Below are positions 44,375 through 59,088 of a stretch of 64,000 bases of DNA, piece after piece. The DNA comes from Archegozetes longisetosus (taxonomy: Eukaryota; Arthropoda; Arachnida; Sarcoptiformes; Trhypochthoniidae), in contig JAEMBT020000008.1 in NCBI GenBank assembly GCA_018873245.2, positions 14,433,172-14,497,171 on the forward strand, read 5' to 3'. Made by a program: the position numbers and the translations under genes. The notes under the pieces are model-generated. The model worked only from the letters and a program-made list of their open reading frames with translations, was not told the DNA's origin and did no database searches. Position 1 is the stretch's first letter; each line of letters starts with the position of its first letter.

Positions 44375-45086
44375 TTAGATGTTAATCAACAGTTTCACTC
44401 ATTTATAACTGAATCAATTGTTAACTTACTTTCAGACATAAGCACATTTATTCTCACCTTTTCTTTTGATAAAATGTACGACAAATCGATAATTAGTTTG
44501 ATTGAACAACTAATGACTAATAGTAGTGAATGTTTGTTGTAATCAAATGACTCCCTAAACGTGAAAATAAGCCACACTTTTCAGAGATAAGATCCACAGA
44601 AGGGACGCTTCAATGTATTCAACAGTAGAAATAGGATTCAGGTCTCACTTCAAATTGATGTCTAAATTTGACTCAACAAAAACTTTTGAAAAAATCCTGA
44701 GCTCAAATTAAACAACAGTGCAAACTGTTCAAAGTGGTTATATTTTTTGAGAATCAGATCTAAGTTGAAATTTTAGTTTAAAAAAAGTGTTTTTGAATCA
44801 AGTTTTGTGGTACGCGTTCGCAAAAATAGTTGAAATGATTGTTGTTTTAGAGCGACACCTATCATAGCATTGAATAAGTATTGAATTAGAAGTATTGCAC
44901 TCCAAAAATGTGTTTTTGCTAAAATTTTATTTAGTATTATACTAAAAATCAAGTTTTTATAATCGAATCCAAAGAATATTTAAGTAATAAATCACTGATT
45001 GATTGTAAGTTTTAACATTTATTGAGATAACAATAATTCAATACTAGAATTGATTTATTAATATCTAGTACTGAAAGTCAATTGTT
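44375..45086. promoter_or_regulatory. Divergent intergenic region between LicD-like gene and EDC4
   Basis: 712 bp between two outward-facing start codons, so it should hold both promoters. No canonical TATA box or known element stands out. Confidence 0.4.
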
Positions 45087-48000
45087 ATGTCATTCAATGC
45101 AATGTCAAAGACATCGCAACTGAAAGAAATTCTTCAACTGTCCAATTTTGTGGTCAACTCCACACCAAACATAGCACCAAATCAGTTCAATTCAATGTCA
45201 GAACTAAATGATCTGAACATGTCTTTGGCCTCCAATTTAAATAACAGTACAGTTCGTCACAATTTGCCGAACAATTGCACGATTCGAGTAGACTCGAGTT
45301 CAACCAATTCTTTGTTCAACATATTATCACTTCGGGTGGCAATAGAAGGCAGAGAATCGACAAACTCTTACTTCACAAAAATCGAACGTTTGGTGGATTT
45401 TCCGAACAGTTGGGAAGTAACTCGAAATGTGAATCTGATTGCAGTTAATAATAGGAAACCATTAATCGCTTACGTAATCAACATTTCGCGACCCTTTCCT
45501 TCAAAGCAGGAAAATACAAACAAACAAATGATTAGAATTATGAATTACGAAACACGTCAACGATGTCTAGCAAAAGGTGTATTCCATCAGCCAATTGCTG
45601 ATCTTTCGTTTGCGATCAATTCAATCTCATCGAATAGTTTAGATATTATGAAATTAGCGGTCGCTGACAGAGGAGGCAATGTCTATGTCTTTGATTTGAA
45701 AGAAGAAAGCGGCGAAATAAATGCTAATCAAGTTCTGGAAATCTTGAATGATGGCAATAAATACGATTATGTCAAGCTTTCGTGGTGTCCTTACATTCCA
45801 AGTGAAGACGATGACAGCGAAATAGATGGAGATCCAGGCCTTAAGTTAGCACTCAGTTGTGATAATAGGTTAGAATTGTTTGCAATCGATGTCTTGCAAG
45901 AAATGGTTACAAAGGATATGATGACTATTGAAGTTTCAAAGTTGAGAAGTTCTAATACTGGATATCAAATGATAGAAAATGCACACGACTTACCAATAAT
46001 TTCATTATCAATAGCACAAGAAGTGACAGCTATTTGTACAACAGGTCTGGACAATTGGGTCAGATTTTATAAGATTTCACTGAACGATAAAGTAAACTCT
46101 TCTAAAATGCTGAAGCAGTGGAATCTTCGGAACGAATACTGTTATTTCGAAGCTGACGACCATATCAGTAACTTTTACTTTTTGGATGACTTTGATTTTC
46201 TTCTGGGACAACAGGATCCAACCTTCTGGGGCTATGCTCTTATTGGAACTAAAAAGGGTCACATCGCTATCATAGATCTGAAGGACTGGAGCTGTAGACA
46301 AAGCATTAAACTGATCAGTGAAGAGACATCAGAGTCAATTCAAGAAGGCTTCTCTTATAAACTCGATCTAACGTCACATTTTCTTGTGGCCATCAGAGGC
46401 AATGACGCCTATTTGATGCACATAAAGTTTCCACACGACAACAAAGAAGAAGCTTTTGATGACTGCGAATCAATGGCTAATACGGATTTGGCTTTCGATA
46501 ATTCTCATCCTTATATTAGTAAAGTTTCACGATTTCAAATATATAATACGCCTTTGAGATCATTCTTTGTCAAGAAATCAATCAATGAAAATGTTTTGAT
46601 ATTCTGGATCACTGGCCAATCCTTAGAGTTATGTCACGTCGATTTGAGCTCAATTAATATTGAAGAAGATTCTGAAAATCCTTATGATTTGCCGCCAGTC
46701 TCACATCAACTGATTGATACGATTGGACAGAACGCCTCTAGAAATAATATGATTGCATCAAATGAGGAGAGTGTCAACACATCGAATATTGCTCGCGAAG
46801 AAATTGATCTGTTGAATGGAACGCACGTCAACGGTTTCGACGGATTCGACGCTTCAATAATGACACCAAACAAAATGCCGATAAATGCTATGTCTGAATC
46901 CCAGATTCTGTCAATCCCTTCTACTATACAAATGCCTATCCACTCAAAATCCGAACCAATGTCTTCATTAAACCTTCCCATCCCTCCACCCCCGACAACA
47001 TTCACACAACAAACATTCAGTCAGAAGCTTCAACGCTCTGAATCGCCTGCAAGTAAAGAAGTTCAACAAATATTTAGTCCATCATTAGCTTTGAAATCAA
47101 TGCTTTCTGTTGGGTCTTCTAATGCTCAACAAATCAAGTTAGACGAAATTGGATTTCATAAGTCGAATCCAGAAAACATATCAGGAGGTAATATATTTTA
47201 TAGATCAAGTCTACTGTTAGTACTCTCTATTGTTAATTCTAAATGCATTCAAGAGTTCAGGTTTTAGAAAGATTAATCAACGCGTTTAAAGCTAATAAAA
47301 TATTTTTAATGATTATGACATTCTAAAACTTGAATTTTGAGTATAACTCGCCAATAGTTATTTACTCGATGCTTCTTTAAACAATTTTGAACATTACCCA
47401 TATGATTTACAAATATGAATGCATTGTCAAAATAGCCAATAGAGAGTACTGTCAATAGATCTCATATCTTTTGATCTCATCGGTCATCTTGTAATTATGA
47501 TCTTTAGACGCATTGGCCTCGACAACATTTCCCACCAAAATGCCTGATATTTGGAAAGATATGGTCAGAGAAGAACAGATTTTACAACTGAAGAACGACA
47601 TTAGTAAAGAAATACAAGACAGCGAGTCGAGAATTATTCAATCAATTGAAAGACTCGAACATAAAATGAATGCTAGAATTAATGCAAATCACGATCAATT
47701 GATTAATAATAATAAAGTTCAAACGTCTAAAATAGAATCAGATATTAGAGAAATGAAGAAAGAATTGAAAACTGCGTGTAAGATACGAAACGAAGAGTTC
47801 AACAAAATAGTAGAAAAATTAGTCAACAAAGTGATGCATGAAATGAATGTAATCGTTCAGAAGGGTTTTCACGAATTGATGTCTCACGTGGACAAAGAAA
47901 TCAAACAAGTGACTACAAGTCTGGAGAAGTCGGTCAATACAATGCAAAGCAGGTTATTACAAACGGCAGACAAAAGTCATTTTCAACCACTTAATGTACC

Positions 48001-48685
48001 GTTAAGTGCGACGCCGGTGACTCCGGCAACTCCCGTCACTCCTCAGCATCCACATTATAATCAAACGCCTCGTTCGCCGATAAATATTTCTCAACGACAA
48101 ACTCCACAGCATATGATTGGTGCCACTCATTCAGTCCCAACGACTCCACTTTCATTTGGAACGCCGAGAAATTCATTACAAACTCCTGTCCAGCAAAAAG
48201 AGGCTCAAACTCCACAGTCATGGAGACAACAAGAACTGGCGCAACAACAATTATTAGCTATAAAACAGAAGCAACAGTTGCAAAATTTGAAAAATGAGAT
48301 AATCAAAAGCATAGCTGTCGGGCGTATCGAAGAAGCGGTTCCTAAAGCTTTGAATTTAAAAGATCCGGATTTTATTGTTCAAATTTGTGAACTCTATCGC
48401 GATTCTCCATCAACTCTTATCGATGCCATCAAAAAGGATCAGTTGGTTCTGATTTCGTTACTTCAGCAGCTAATCTATAACGTGAACGCAGAGGAGACCT
48501 GGAAGACTGGCTTTATTGAGAAAATTATGACTAACTTAGATCTTGAGAATGAATTTGTCATCAAAATATTGCCGGGTTTGGCGCCTAAATTGGTTCAATT
48601 ACTTAATGAAATCGCTAAAGGAGGCGGAGTTCACGCAGAAAAGGCTAAAATATTGGCATTTACTTTTAAACATCTTAAACTATAG
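45087..48685 (+). CDS. EDC4: Enhancer of mRNA-decapping protein 4 (Ge-1)
   Basis: Exon 1 is 45087-47187 and exon 2 is 47508-48685, in phase 1; total 1092 residues (human 1401). The N-terminal WD40-like domain (about 60-540) has LAVADRGGNVYVFDLKEESG, LSWCPYIPSEDDDSE, AICTTGLDNWVRFYKIS and YALIGTKKGHIAIIDLKDW. A serine/proline/asparagine-rich linker follows. Exon 2 begins with a long coiled coil (IWKDMVREEQILQLKNDISK), then a TPxTP-rich stretch. The conserved C-terminal alpha-helical repeat reads GRIEEAVPKALNLKDPDFIV, then ICELYRDSPSTLID. EDC4 scaffolds DCP1-DCP2 and XRN1 in P bodies. The second half of exon 1 lacks vertebrate linker length, which explains the smaller size. Regulation is not visible. 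Confidence 0.9.
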
Positions 48686-49855
48686 AATATTTTTAGCAAA
48701 ATTTCTCTATAGTTGTATATTTTCAATATTTGCTAATATCAAAATATTTTGATTGAATTATTTTGTTCATTATTTATCATTAAACTATTGTAACCTATTT
48801 TGCACTTCATTAATACCTGATTTTTGTCACTTTTATCAAATGTTTGTCAATTCTATTTTTCAGCTTATGGTCTATGCAAATCATATGTTTAATTACAACT
48901 AAACTTATGATAATTAGCTGATGTCTGGTTTAAATTTAAAACAATTATTTTTCAAAGTTATGTAGAAATACTTTTCATTTGCATAATTTATTAAACAATT
49001 TAGTTGAATAAAGATGCGAACAGTGTTTATTAGTGAAAACAGCGTAAATACTTGTACAGCAGTCATGAGAGAACGAGGTTTCGTCTCGTGTAATATTTCT
49101 CTTGGAATCTCGACATATCTCGTCTCATCAAATGACAAATTGACAAAATCTTCAATGAAAAGCATAATTTTTAATCTAAACGTCTTAACATAAATCATGT
49201 GCTTTAATCTTAAAATCTAAATAGTTGGAAGATCAAGATAAGAGTTCCTCTAATCCACTCGACGAGACAGTATGAGATAGAAAACTCTGAAAAAATACGA
49301 GACTAGACAAGATCAAGACTCATAAAATTAAAAATTATCATCAATATGATGCAGGCAACTTGTTATCAGTTGAAATTTTAAATTCAGATCAAAGTTTTGT
49401 CTCAATTAAAGATAAGACTAACTCACATTTCGTAAAAAACCAAAAGAATTCGATTTAAACCCCGATTTTGAGACAGTATTGTTGCAAATTTGAGATTAAA
49501 TCAATTTTGAACGAGACTTAAAATAATATTGATTTGTTTCTCATTTTCCAATCAATAATAAGAATGTTTAGTTTGAACTTTAAGAAAACGTTTGAACTTC
49601 TTTTTATTCATTATTAGATACAATTAAAAGTTTAAATATTTATTTCAAAACTATTTGAAATTCAGTCAAAACACCATTAAATCTAAGTTATATTAAACTA
49701 TTTATATATTAGAATTAAAATGAATAATAATTTGTGAATACAATAGAATTAAAGGGTATTTGACTGGAATAAAGAAATAGATAAATTATGATAAAACAAC
49801 AATTTGTGTTTCAATTAAACATAACAGTATATATAATAATTCAATTATAATTAGA
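48686..49855. other. Intergenic between EDC4 and REPS, tail to tail
   Basis: Both genes end here. Repeated GAGACGAGA/TCTCGTCTC phrases occur around 49065-49130 and 49255-49310. The minus-strand frame at 48914-49198 has no recognisable domain. Confidence 0.45.
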
Positions 49856-52800
49856 TTATAATTTGCATCCATTGTTGAGCTGCACTATTTGTGATTCCAA
49901 TGAATTCTTTGCTTCAGTTACTCTAATTAGTTCCTGAAGAATATCATTGTTAATCTTGACCAAAGTTTTACTGTATTCTTGTAGAGCTCTAACAGTCTGT
50001 AACAACTCTACGCAGTCATTCAAATTCCTGCAATTAATTTGAATCAAATTTACTTTAAATATGTTATTATTATTAATAGAATAAATTAAATATATTTTGA
50101 AAGCATTCGACTGACAACTATCAATTGGATTAAAAGCATGAATTAAATTACTGGACTATATCTAGCATTAGTTTAGTGACGAACTTTGACTTTGGAACCA
50201 AACACAAACAAAATTGAGTAAAAATGCTTACTTAGGATTGGGCACTTCAGGTGGAATTTTGTATTTAATGTTTAACGCGTCGATCCATGAATTATTATTA
50301 AGACTAGTTTCATGTCTGGCTGTTTTCTTATAGGCAACAAAAGCCCCCAAGTTCTTCGAATGTAGTGATATGGCAGGAAATTCTGAAACATCATCAAAAC
50401 ATTATCATAGCGTAAAACTCCACTTTGACAACATTTTCAATAACTCTTTAATACCTTTAAGACCTGGTCCTATCAGACCGTATTCGGAATTTGATACTTT
50501 TAAATGTGAAGGTAATTGAGTAGAGATGAGATCATTTGCCACAGAAGAACGAACCATAACCCTATTTAAATCTAATGAAGAACTTCTCGCATGTCCATGA
50601 CCTTTATGAGGCCTCGGGGGTGGCGGTGGAGGTGGCTCTTTCTTGCCATGAGATTGAGAAATGAATGTTGAAGATCTGAAAATCAATTGATTTTTAAATT
50701 AAAGTAATCGATCAAATTGATATTTGTAAACATTATTCTTCTAAAGTAAATTCAAAATAAATTCAAACATAAAAATTTAAGACTTAGCAAATAGTGAGCA
50801 TCGATTTGATGCAATCATTAAAGTCTATATTCGAAAATATCTTATTTACTTTGAAACATACTTAAAAGTGTCGGCAGTAGAAATAAATTGGTTCCCAGTT
50901 TCACTGTCATGGTTTGGATTATTTTCACTGTTGCCATAAAGTATTGGCTGACCATCAGGAGAGAGACGCAAAGCCACCGGATGGAGAATTTTAGGATCCC
51001 TTACTATCGAAGCCGTATTGAAATCAAAATTTGCCAACTGTTGCACTCCTGACGTACTCGAAGACGTGCTCGGAGGCGATGACACTGTTGTCGCAACAAT
51101 ATTATTGGTCGGAGAGTCTGTGAATTTTGTCCATTCTTTGTTTTGTGGTGAAATTGTGTCTTCTTGATGGCCTTTGCCATCATTGAGATCATTGTATTGC
51201 GGAGATATTGAATTATTGGATCCCTCACAATTATTGATCAATTCATTACATTTCGAAGAACTGAGACGTGAAATTGGATTATCGGTAGGGGATATTTGAG
51301 GCATTAGACTGAGAGGCAGTTGATTCGGTAGATCAACATTATTGCGACGCAATACCACTAAATGCATGGCCGTACAGAACTCGTTCAGAGTTAAGGCCCC
51401 ATCTTTGTCAACGTCTGAGAGCTGCCATATTTTTGACAACTCTTGTATAGGCAAACAAGATTTCTCGAAAAAATCTTTGGCTTTATTACCCGTTATTTTT
51501 CCGTTTAAATTTGTCTGCATTGTCTTAAACTGATTTACATAATACAATCTCTGTTCATCTGTCATGCTCCAAATGTCAAAACATTCATCCTCTGAAGAGA
51601 TATCACTATTGATTTCTTCCTCATCATCTTCGTCCTCGTTTTCTAGTAAGTGATGTTCTTCGTCAAAATCAGCCCAATTTATTGGCTTATCTTCAACTTT
51701 CTCATTGAATTCAGACCAACTCTTATCTCTATAGTTATATGACTTTTCAATTGAGTCTATAGGAGAATCATTTAATTCGTTGGCCGAAGAACTTCTAGAG
51801 TTAGTTTCAGCTTTGAAAAAATGAAAAATATAAGAATTGGTTCATTTAGAACAACTGTTAAATACATACAATGATCAATATTGATATGATTATTATTATT
51901 ATTATTATTATTATTATTGTTGATAGAATTGATATGATTAGGAGGTGTAATGAACTGACGATTTGAAAAGTTATCACTGTTTGCATAATGATTATTCCAC
52001 TGACGATTAGATCGCACACTAGCTTTGGTTGGAGGTGGCGGTAAATGACCACTCATTTGCTGACTCGATCTATCACTTTTTACGCCACTTCTACTCTTCT
52101 CTTCGCTAAGGAAAGCAATCATTTGTTTTTAGATATTTTTTGGCTGTCAGTCAACTTAAGTCCTAATTATTGATATGAAACTATTAAATGAAAGTTGTTT
52201 TCATACACATGTATTAAAGTTATTAAACACTTAATTGCTATCTGTCTTACAGTAATCACAAGCTTTTCAGACCAGAAATCTTTAGATTGCGATGGCCTTC
52301 AGTTAACAGTCAAGTATAAGATCAGCTTTTCTTAGTTGCTATTGATTTATCAATTACTAGACTAATAAAAATTCAAGTTTTATGACCAGCAGAGAAAGCC
52401 CTATAACCATGTGGTGAACTTGACTTCTGGCCTCAAATTCAAGTTCAACTCAGAACAACTTTTTATAGCATGTAATTTACACTTGATTTACGCAAAGCAT
52501 ACCAAACATAAGGAAGTCTTTCTTACATATTAACCATTAATTGTTGCGCACAAGACTCATTCGTTGAAGACAATTGAGGCAATGGTATACTCAGCGAAGA
52601 CGAATTGAGTGTTTCGCTGTTTAGAGGAAGACCTGATTGTGCGGCGCCCACCAGTTTCAACATCAAATAAAACTCATTCCGACCCAAGTTACACAAACCA
52701 GAACATCCGCTCAATTCTATAATCTTTTAATCAATTAATCATATATTACTATTACTCATCCTTTTATCATATTTATTAACTTTTACTAATTCCTTTGCTC

Positions 52801-53014
52801 CATTCCTTTAACTCTATTCTAATTATAGGCTCATCTAAAAGACAAACTCATTGATTACCTGTTCCAAGACTTGAGGTGATAATTGACAGGAATTCAATAA
52901 CTGAATGGCTTTCGAGTGGGAAACAATTCCAGAATTATCTGAATCATAATAAGTAAAGAGTTGTCCGAATAACTGTTGTTCAGCTTCAGTCAACTTAACA
53001 GCAATTGTTTCCAT
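49856..53014 (-). CDS. REPS1: REPS1-like RalBP1-associated EH-domain protein
   Basis: Seven exons on the minus strand: 52859-53014, 52527-52723, 51870-52105, 50862-51810, 50455-50675, 50232-50382 and 49856-50027. They total 2082 nt, 693 residues, and all phases agree (human REPS1/REPS2 about 660-800). EH domain 1 spans exons 1-2 (AEQQLFGQLFTYYDSDNSGI; ELSGCSGLCNLGRNEFYLML then KLVGAAQSGLP). EH domain 2 in exon 4 carries an EF-hand loop (LSDVDKDGALTLNEFCTAMH). Proline runs (PPPPPPPRPHK) suit SH3 binding. The C-terminal coiled coil (LNDCVELLQTVRALQEYSKT) is where RalBP1 binds in known members. An 11-asparagine run in exon 3 comes from an (ATT)n tract. REPS proteins link Ral signalling to clathrin endocytosis. 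Exon 3 start was chosen by its TTGCTTTCCTTAG acceptor. Confidence 0.87.
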
Positions 53015-53829
53015 TTCAACTAATTATTCCAATTATTATTCATTAAATAATTTATAAAATAATATTCTATTTCTTCAGACGACTCACACAATTAAACAAA
53101 TACTAATTATTATAACTTTCAATAAATATATTAAAATAAATCATTTATTCAATAAAATAATTTTTGATTCAATTCTGATTTTCAATATTTGCAGAAAAAT
53201 ATGATTTCAGCTAAAGCGGAAGTATTGATAATATGACCAATAATTAATAAATTAGATATTAATTAATTAATTACATAAATGACAACAATAATAATCACAG
53301 TAACTAATAAACGAATCAACAAATTGAATAAAAACGTGATTTTATTAAGTATTAAAATCGACGAATCAATTCATACTTGAGTGGAAACTAATATTTTCCC
53401 AAATAGTAAATAAATAAAAATAAGGTATCGCTTACTCTGATAGCGTCAATGCCCTTACTATTACTTACTATTGCAATGCTATCTAACACAACTAGTTATG
53501 AGTTTTCACCAAACCAGAAATCTCTTCACAGGCGCAAACTTTAACACTTCTACTAAATTGATTTTTTATTCAAAAATATTCAAATCTACGAAAATTATGA
53601 TTTTTAAACAATATTTAAAACTTTAATGGGCGTTAAAAAAGGAAATCTCATCAATTCGTAGAACTAATAAGCTTTTAGAACGAGTGACTGTTCTGTGATA
53701 TATTAAGAATTTATTGACAAAAACACTAAATTTCAATGATAGAAAAAGTATAAAATCTCAGTCTTCATTTCTATTCACTTATTTATATTAAATGCATTCG
53801 TTAAAAAATTGTAAAACTATTTGAAGAAC
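53015..53829. other. Region between methionine synthase stop and REPS start
   Basis: AT-rich, 815 bp, with the presumed REPS promoter and MTR 3' UTR. The microsatellite-like AATTAATTAATTA run lies at about 53260-53275. No gene. Confidence 0.45.
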
Positions 53830-56800
53830 TCATTTATCATCAGTATCATAAGCGAGAACAGGACTCAACCATTTTTCAACGTATTCAACGGATTTGGACT
53901 TTCGATTAGCATAATCCTGAATTTGGTCTTTTTGTATTTTGCCGACAGCAAAGTAATGAGATTTGGGATGAGAGAAATAAAGTCCACATGTGGAGGCGGC
54001 AGGAGAAATGGCTAAAGATTCGGTCAATTGGATTCCAGTATGTTGTTCAACATTTAACAGGTCCCAAATGGTCAGTTTTTCTGTGTGATCTGGTTGACTC
54101 GGATAACCAGGCGCTGGTCTAATGCCCTCGTACTTCACTCGATGTAACTCGCTTGGTTCCATCTGTTCTTCACTACAATATCCCCAAAATTCTTTTCTAA
54201 CTCTCTCGTGTAGCTCTTCAGCAAAAGCTTCAGCTAAACGATCAGCAATTGCTTTTGCCATAATATCTCCGTAAACATCATTCTTAGCCCGAAACGATTC
54301 ACAAAGTTCTTGACAGCCAAATCCAGCGCTGACTACAAATAAGCCGATATAGTCTGAAAGTCCACTTTCGATGGGAGCGATGAAGTCAGCCATTGATAGA
54401 TAGGATGAGTCGTCGTGTGAATCTTTCTCTGCCTGTTGCCTTAAGCCATAGAAAGTGGCCAAACGATTACCGTCTTCGTCATAAACAGCTATTTCGTCAT
54501 CATTAACAGTGTTGGCGCGATAAAGCCCAATAATACCACGCGCTTGTAATAGATTGTTGTCAATTATATCTTTGAGCAAGTTTTGTGCTTCATCAAAGAC
54601 TTTTCTAGCCTCAGCTCCAACTATAAAAAAAAGTGATAAGATTTAGATAAGAACAGAAATGATTGAAAAATTCATTGAAATAAACCTTGTTCGTCGTTGA
54701 ATATTTTAGGATATCCTCTATTCGGATATTTTCCTCGCAATTGCCAAACATCAAAAAATGGTTTCCAGTCAATATATTTGACTAACTTATTCAGATCATA
54801 ATCTATGAAAACTTTAGTTCCCAAAAAGTTCGGTCGTTTCAGGTCTGATTGCTTGAAATCGATTTGAAGTTTTCGTTGACGAGCCTTTTCTATAGGTAAA
54901 TAAACCCTATCTCGAAGTGAATCGTAATGATCTGATCGAATAAATTCATAGTCTTCAAGTAAGTCATCTAAAAATTCTCCTCTACGATTACGATCGAGTA
55001 GTTGAGAACAGACGACAACACTTTTAGATGCATCTAAAACATGAACAGTTGGCTGAGAATAACGCGGCGCAATTTTAACAGCAGTATGTTTTCTAGAAGT
55101 GGTCGCACCACCGATCAGAAGAGGCAATTTTAACCCAACTCTATTCATTTCTTTGGCCACAAAAATCATTTCGTCAAGTGAAGGAGTGATCAGTCCACTC
55201 AAACCAATCAAATCAGCCTTTGTCTCGACTGCAGTTTCTATTATTTTCTCGCAGGGAGTCATAACTCCTAAATCAATAACACGATAGTTATTACAGCCCA
55301 AAACTACTCCAACTATATTTTTGCCGATATCGTGAACATCACCCTTAACAGTTGCCAAAACGATAGTTCCCGAATATCTATCGGAGCCATCGTCTCCTAC
55401 TTTCTCTGCTTCCATGAATGGTATCAGATATGCAACTGCTTTTTTCATGACTCTCGCAGATTTGATAACTTGAGGCAAAAACATTTTTCCTTCACCGAAC
55501 AGATCCCCCACAACACCAATTCCTTTCATTAGCGGCCCTTCTATTATGTTCAGAGGACGTGGATATCGGCTTTTATTTTTTCGACATTCTTCAACATCAG
55601 TATCAATGTATGTATCGATTCCCTTAACAATTGAATACTCGAGACGTTCCTCGACCTCATTCTTTCTCCAGTCTTGGACTTCAACAGTTGACTTCACACT
55701 TTTGCCGAACTTCTGCGCGTATTCGAGCATTTTTTCAGTGCCATTCGGGTCGCGATTCAATATCAAATTCTCACATAATTCCAGTAAATTTGGTTCGATA
55801 TCAGTATAAAGTGGTAAACAGCCAGCATTTACGATTCCCATATCAAGACCAGCTTTGATGGCATGGTATAAAAAGACTGAATGCATCGCTTCTCTAATCT
55901 TATCCATTCCTCGGAATGAAAAGGATAGGTTAGAAACACCACCACTAACTCGAGCGCCAGGACACGACTCTTTTATTCTTTTGGTTGCATTAATGAAAGC
56001 GACCGCGTAACTACTGTGTTCTTCCATGCCAGTAGCGATTGTAAGAATATTTGGGTCAAAAATAATATTATTAGGATTAAAACGCACTCTTTCACCAGTC
56101 AGTATACGATAACTTCTGCGACAAATCTTCACTTTATTATCTTCATCGGCTGCTTGTCCGTTCTCGTCAAATGCCATAACAACAACTGCAGCGCCATATC
56201 GTTTTATGAGTTTAGCCTTTTCGACAAATTCGTCTTCACCTTCTTTTAAGCTAATAGAGTTGACGATACACTTTCCCTGAACACATTTAAGACCTGCCTC
56301 AATCACCGAAAAGTTCGATGAATCGATACAAAGAGGAACTCTACATATTTCAGGTTCCGCTGCGATCAAGTTGAGAAAATGAGTCATTTCTTTCTTGCTA
56401 TCAAGCATTCCTTCATCCATATTGATGTCTAAGACTTGGGCTCCCATCTCGACTTGATTTTTGGCAATTTGTAGGGCTTCACTATATTTTGCTTCTCTGA
56501 TAAGTCGAGCGAATAGTTTAGAACCGGCCACATTACATCGTTCACCAATATTAACAAATAATGATTGTTTTGTAACTATAAATGGCTCTAAACCTGACAA
56601 CAGAAAATTCTCACTCAACAACTTATTTTCTTTAATTATTCGAGGTTTCAGTCCATTCACTGCGTTAGCGATAAGCTTGATGTGTTCGGGTGTTGTACCA
56701 CAACATCCGCCAACTATGTTAACTAATCCATCGATTGCAAAACTTCTTATATGATTAGCCATTTGCTCAGGAGTTTCGTCATATTCACCGAAAAGATTAG

Positions 56801-57629
56801 GAATTCCAGCGTTTGGGTAACATATTATGTAATTATCGACTGCAAACTTACTTATATTTTCAATAAATACTCTCATTTCTGATGCACCCAAAGCGCAGTT
56901 CAGACCAATAGCAGTCGGCTCTCCTTGTAATACACTTATAACAAATGCTTCACTGGTCTGTCCAGATAAAGTTCTGCCACTTTTGTCAACAATAGTGCCC
57001 GATATAAAAACAGGAACTTTAAGATGAGGAAATTCATCAAAAATACTGTGAATGGCAAATAAGGCTGCCTTTGCGTTGGCCGTATCTATTATTGTCTCAA
57101 CAAGAAGCAGATCTACCCCTCCCTCAAGCAATCCGTTGGCTTGTTCTTTATAAGCTTCGACCAGTGTATCCCATGTTATGTTCCGAAAAGCAGGATTTTC
57201 CACTTTCGGGGATATCGAAAGAGTTTTATTAGTTGGACCTAAAGATCCAGCAACAAATCGCTGACAACCGAATTGACTCTTATAATCGTCACAGGCCTTC
57301 TTGGCGAGTATCGCTGATTCTTTGTTGATTCTGAAGACGAGATTTTGGCAGTCATAATCACTTTGTGCTATAGAAGTGGCACTAAATGTATTGGTTTCAA
57401 CAATATCTGCACCGCTCTTCAAATATTCAAAATGAATATTATAAATAATGTCTGGTTTAGTTATAGACAATATGTCGTTATTTCCTTTCAATGACTTTGG
57501 GTGATCTTTCAGTTCATTCCCCCTGTAATCGTGTTCTTCCAGTTTATGTCTTTGAATCATAGTTCCCATCGCACCATCGATTACAAGAATGCGTTCTCTC
57601 AACGCTGACAACAATCGGTTTGTATTCAT
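53830..57629 (-). CDS. MTR: Cobalamin-dependent methionine synthase
   Basis: Exon 1 is 54686-57629 and exon 2 is 53830-54620, phase 1; total 1244 residues (human 1265). It transfers a methyl group from 5-methyltetrahydrofolate to homocysteine via B12 in the cytosol. Homocysteine domain (1-320): zinc ligands in [11 protein letters not shown] and [10 protein letters not shown]. Folate (pterin) domain (about 350-640): [24 protein letters not shown]. Cap and B12 domain (about 650-890): [18 protein letters not shown] with the DxHxxG histidine that binds cobalt. Reactivation domain (exon 2): [13 protein letters not shown] binds S-adenosylmethionine. All key residues are present. The single 65-bp intron separates the reactivation domain almost cleanly from the rest. 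Confidence 0.96.
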
Positions 57630-59088
57630 GATTGAAGTGTCAAATATTTATTACTTTATTCAGTATTTGATGACAAAACGTAATAAAATAACAATCAAAT
57701 CGATGATTTAAAAGTATTATATAATATGTTATGGGTTTTTGACTATATTTGATAACTTGTTTCAAATGGTTTATTTTGGTTTTAAACCTACGCTTCAATT
57801 TAGACCTTTTTTCTTGGATGGGTCGTACTGTTATAGCTATACTTTCAGTTTGAAATGAGACAATTGAACAATTAGAAAATAAAGTTCAAAATTCATTGTA
57901 CATCACGCGTGCTTTTCGTGGTCGGATTTCATATCAAACAACTTATAAGGACAAGGGTCTTATCAATTTGATTAGTATTTAACTGATGTAACTAGTATAT
58001 GCTCGACAATCTCAAGGTTATCATGTGGTGTGTTCACTCGAACAAAGAATCGACCGAAAAATCAAAGTTTGATCACAAGTTTAGAGCAGTAACGGTTCTC
58101 CCTGTAGAACAGAAATTGGTTTATTTTGTATTTTTAGCTCATAAAAGTTTAACTTTTTCATTTTCATAGATTTCAATTGAAATTTTAGAACCTTCTTTAA
58201 TAAAAATTATCTGACACTTCATCGCTAGATGTCAATGACCTTTCACTAGCTCTCTAATGGAAACAATCGAGCACAGGACTGAAAACTAGTGGAACCAAGC
58301 ATTTAAATACCTCACTGAACTTAAGCAGATTGAAGGTTTAAGATGAGTAACTGAGCTAGTAGGAGTTTTCTGGTGCTTAGGATCTACCCTCGAGGTTCTA
58401 GCGAAAAGCTGTATATTTTCAACTGAAAATTTTCTTAATTTGTTATCATTATCAAAAGATTAAGTAAACAATTCAAACTTAGAACCACAATCCAATAGGT
58501 TTTAATGGGAAAAGTATTAATCCAATCAAACTGAATATAATCAGTGCACTCCATGAGAAATTCTCTGCCTTGGCCACTGTTCGGACTTGTATCTTTATTG
58601 AAGGAATAGTTTATGTGCAAGTTAGAGAGTTTTACTTTGAACATAGAAAAGTTCTCTGCAGTTTCCTTATCAAATACAGGTTCAGTTTTATCTTTATGCA
58701 GTCTTATAGTTAGGCTTTATCTGAACTAAAGTTCCGCTAACTTAATAGAATTACTCAACCAAGAAAAATTAATTACAATGATGAAGTTTTAGTTGGCAGA
58801 GAAGTCTGGAATCAAAAAAGTTATTGATTAGAGTAATATAATTGCTAATAATATAGTGATTATGAGATATTAGAAACAATGAAAGTAGTCATCAATCAGT
58901 TCATAAGTATTGCAAAACTTAATGCACATAACTTATGTATTAGAAAATAAATACACGTAATTTATGTATTTGAAATTGTTTCAATGTTTACCAAAATAAC
59001 ATTGAGATCAGAGTTGAATTAAATTCAATATTTATCGATAATAATTATATTTAAGTGTTTGAGTTGGTCTTAAGCACAGAGAGGAAAG
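57630..59088. other. Divergent region between methionine synthase and NDUFA12
   Basis: 1.46 kb between outward-facing starts. The minus-strand frame at 58435-58644 is not recognisable. No repeats of note. Confidence 0.45.

Noticed and set aside
44395..44577. Extra 5' exon of the LicD-like gene
   Set aside because: The gene already has its own start with a membrane anchor, and the phase and splice signals do not support a join.
48914..49198. 94-codon minus-strand frame between EDC4 and REPS
   Set aside because: No domain, low-complexity composition, overlaps repeated GAGACGAGA phrases.
58435..58644. 69-codon frame upstream of methionine synthase
   Set aside because: No homology I can name; hydrophobic end by composition only.
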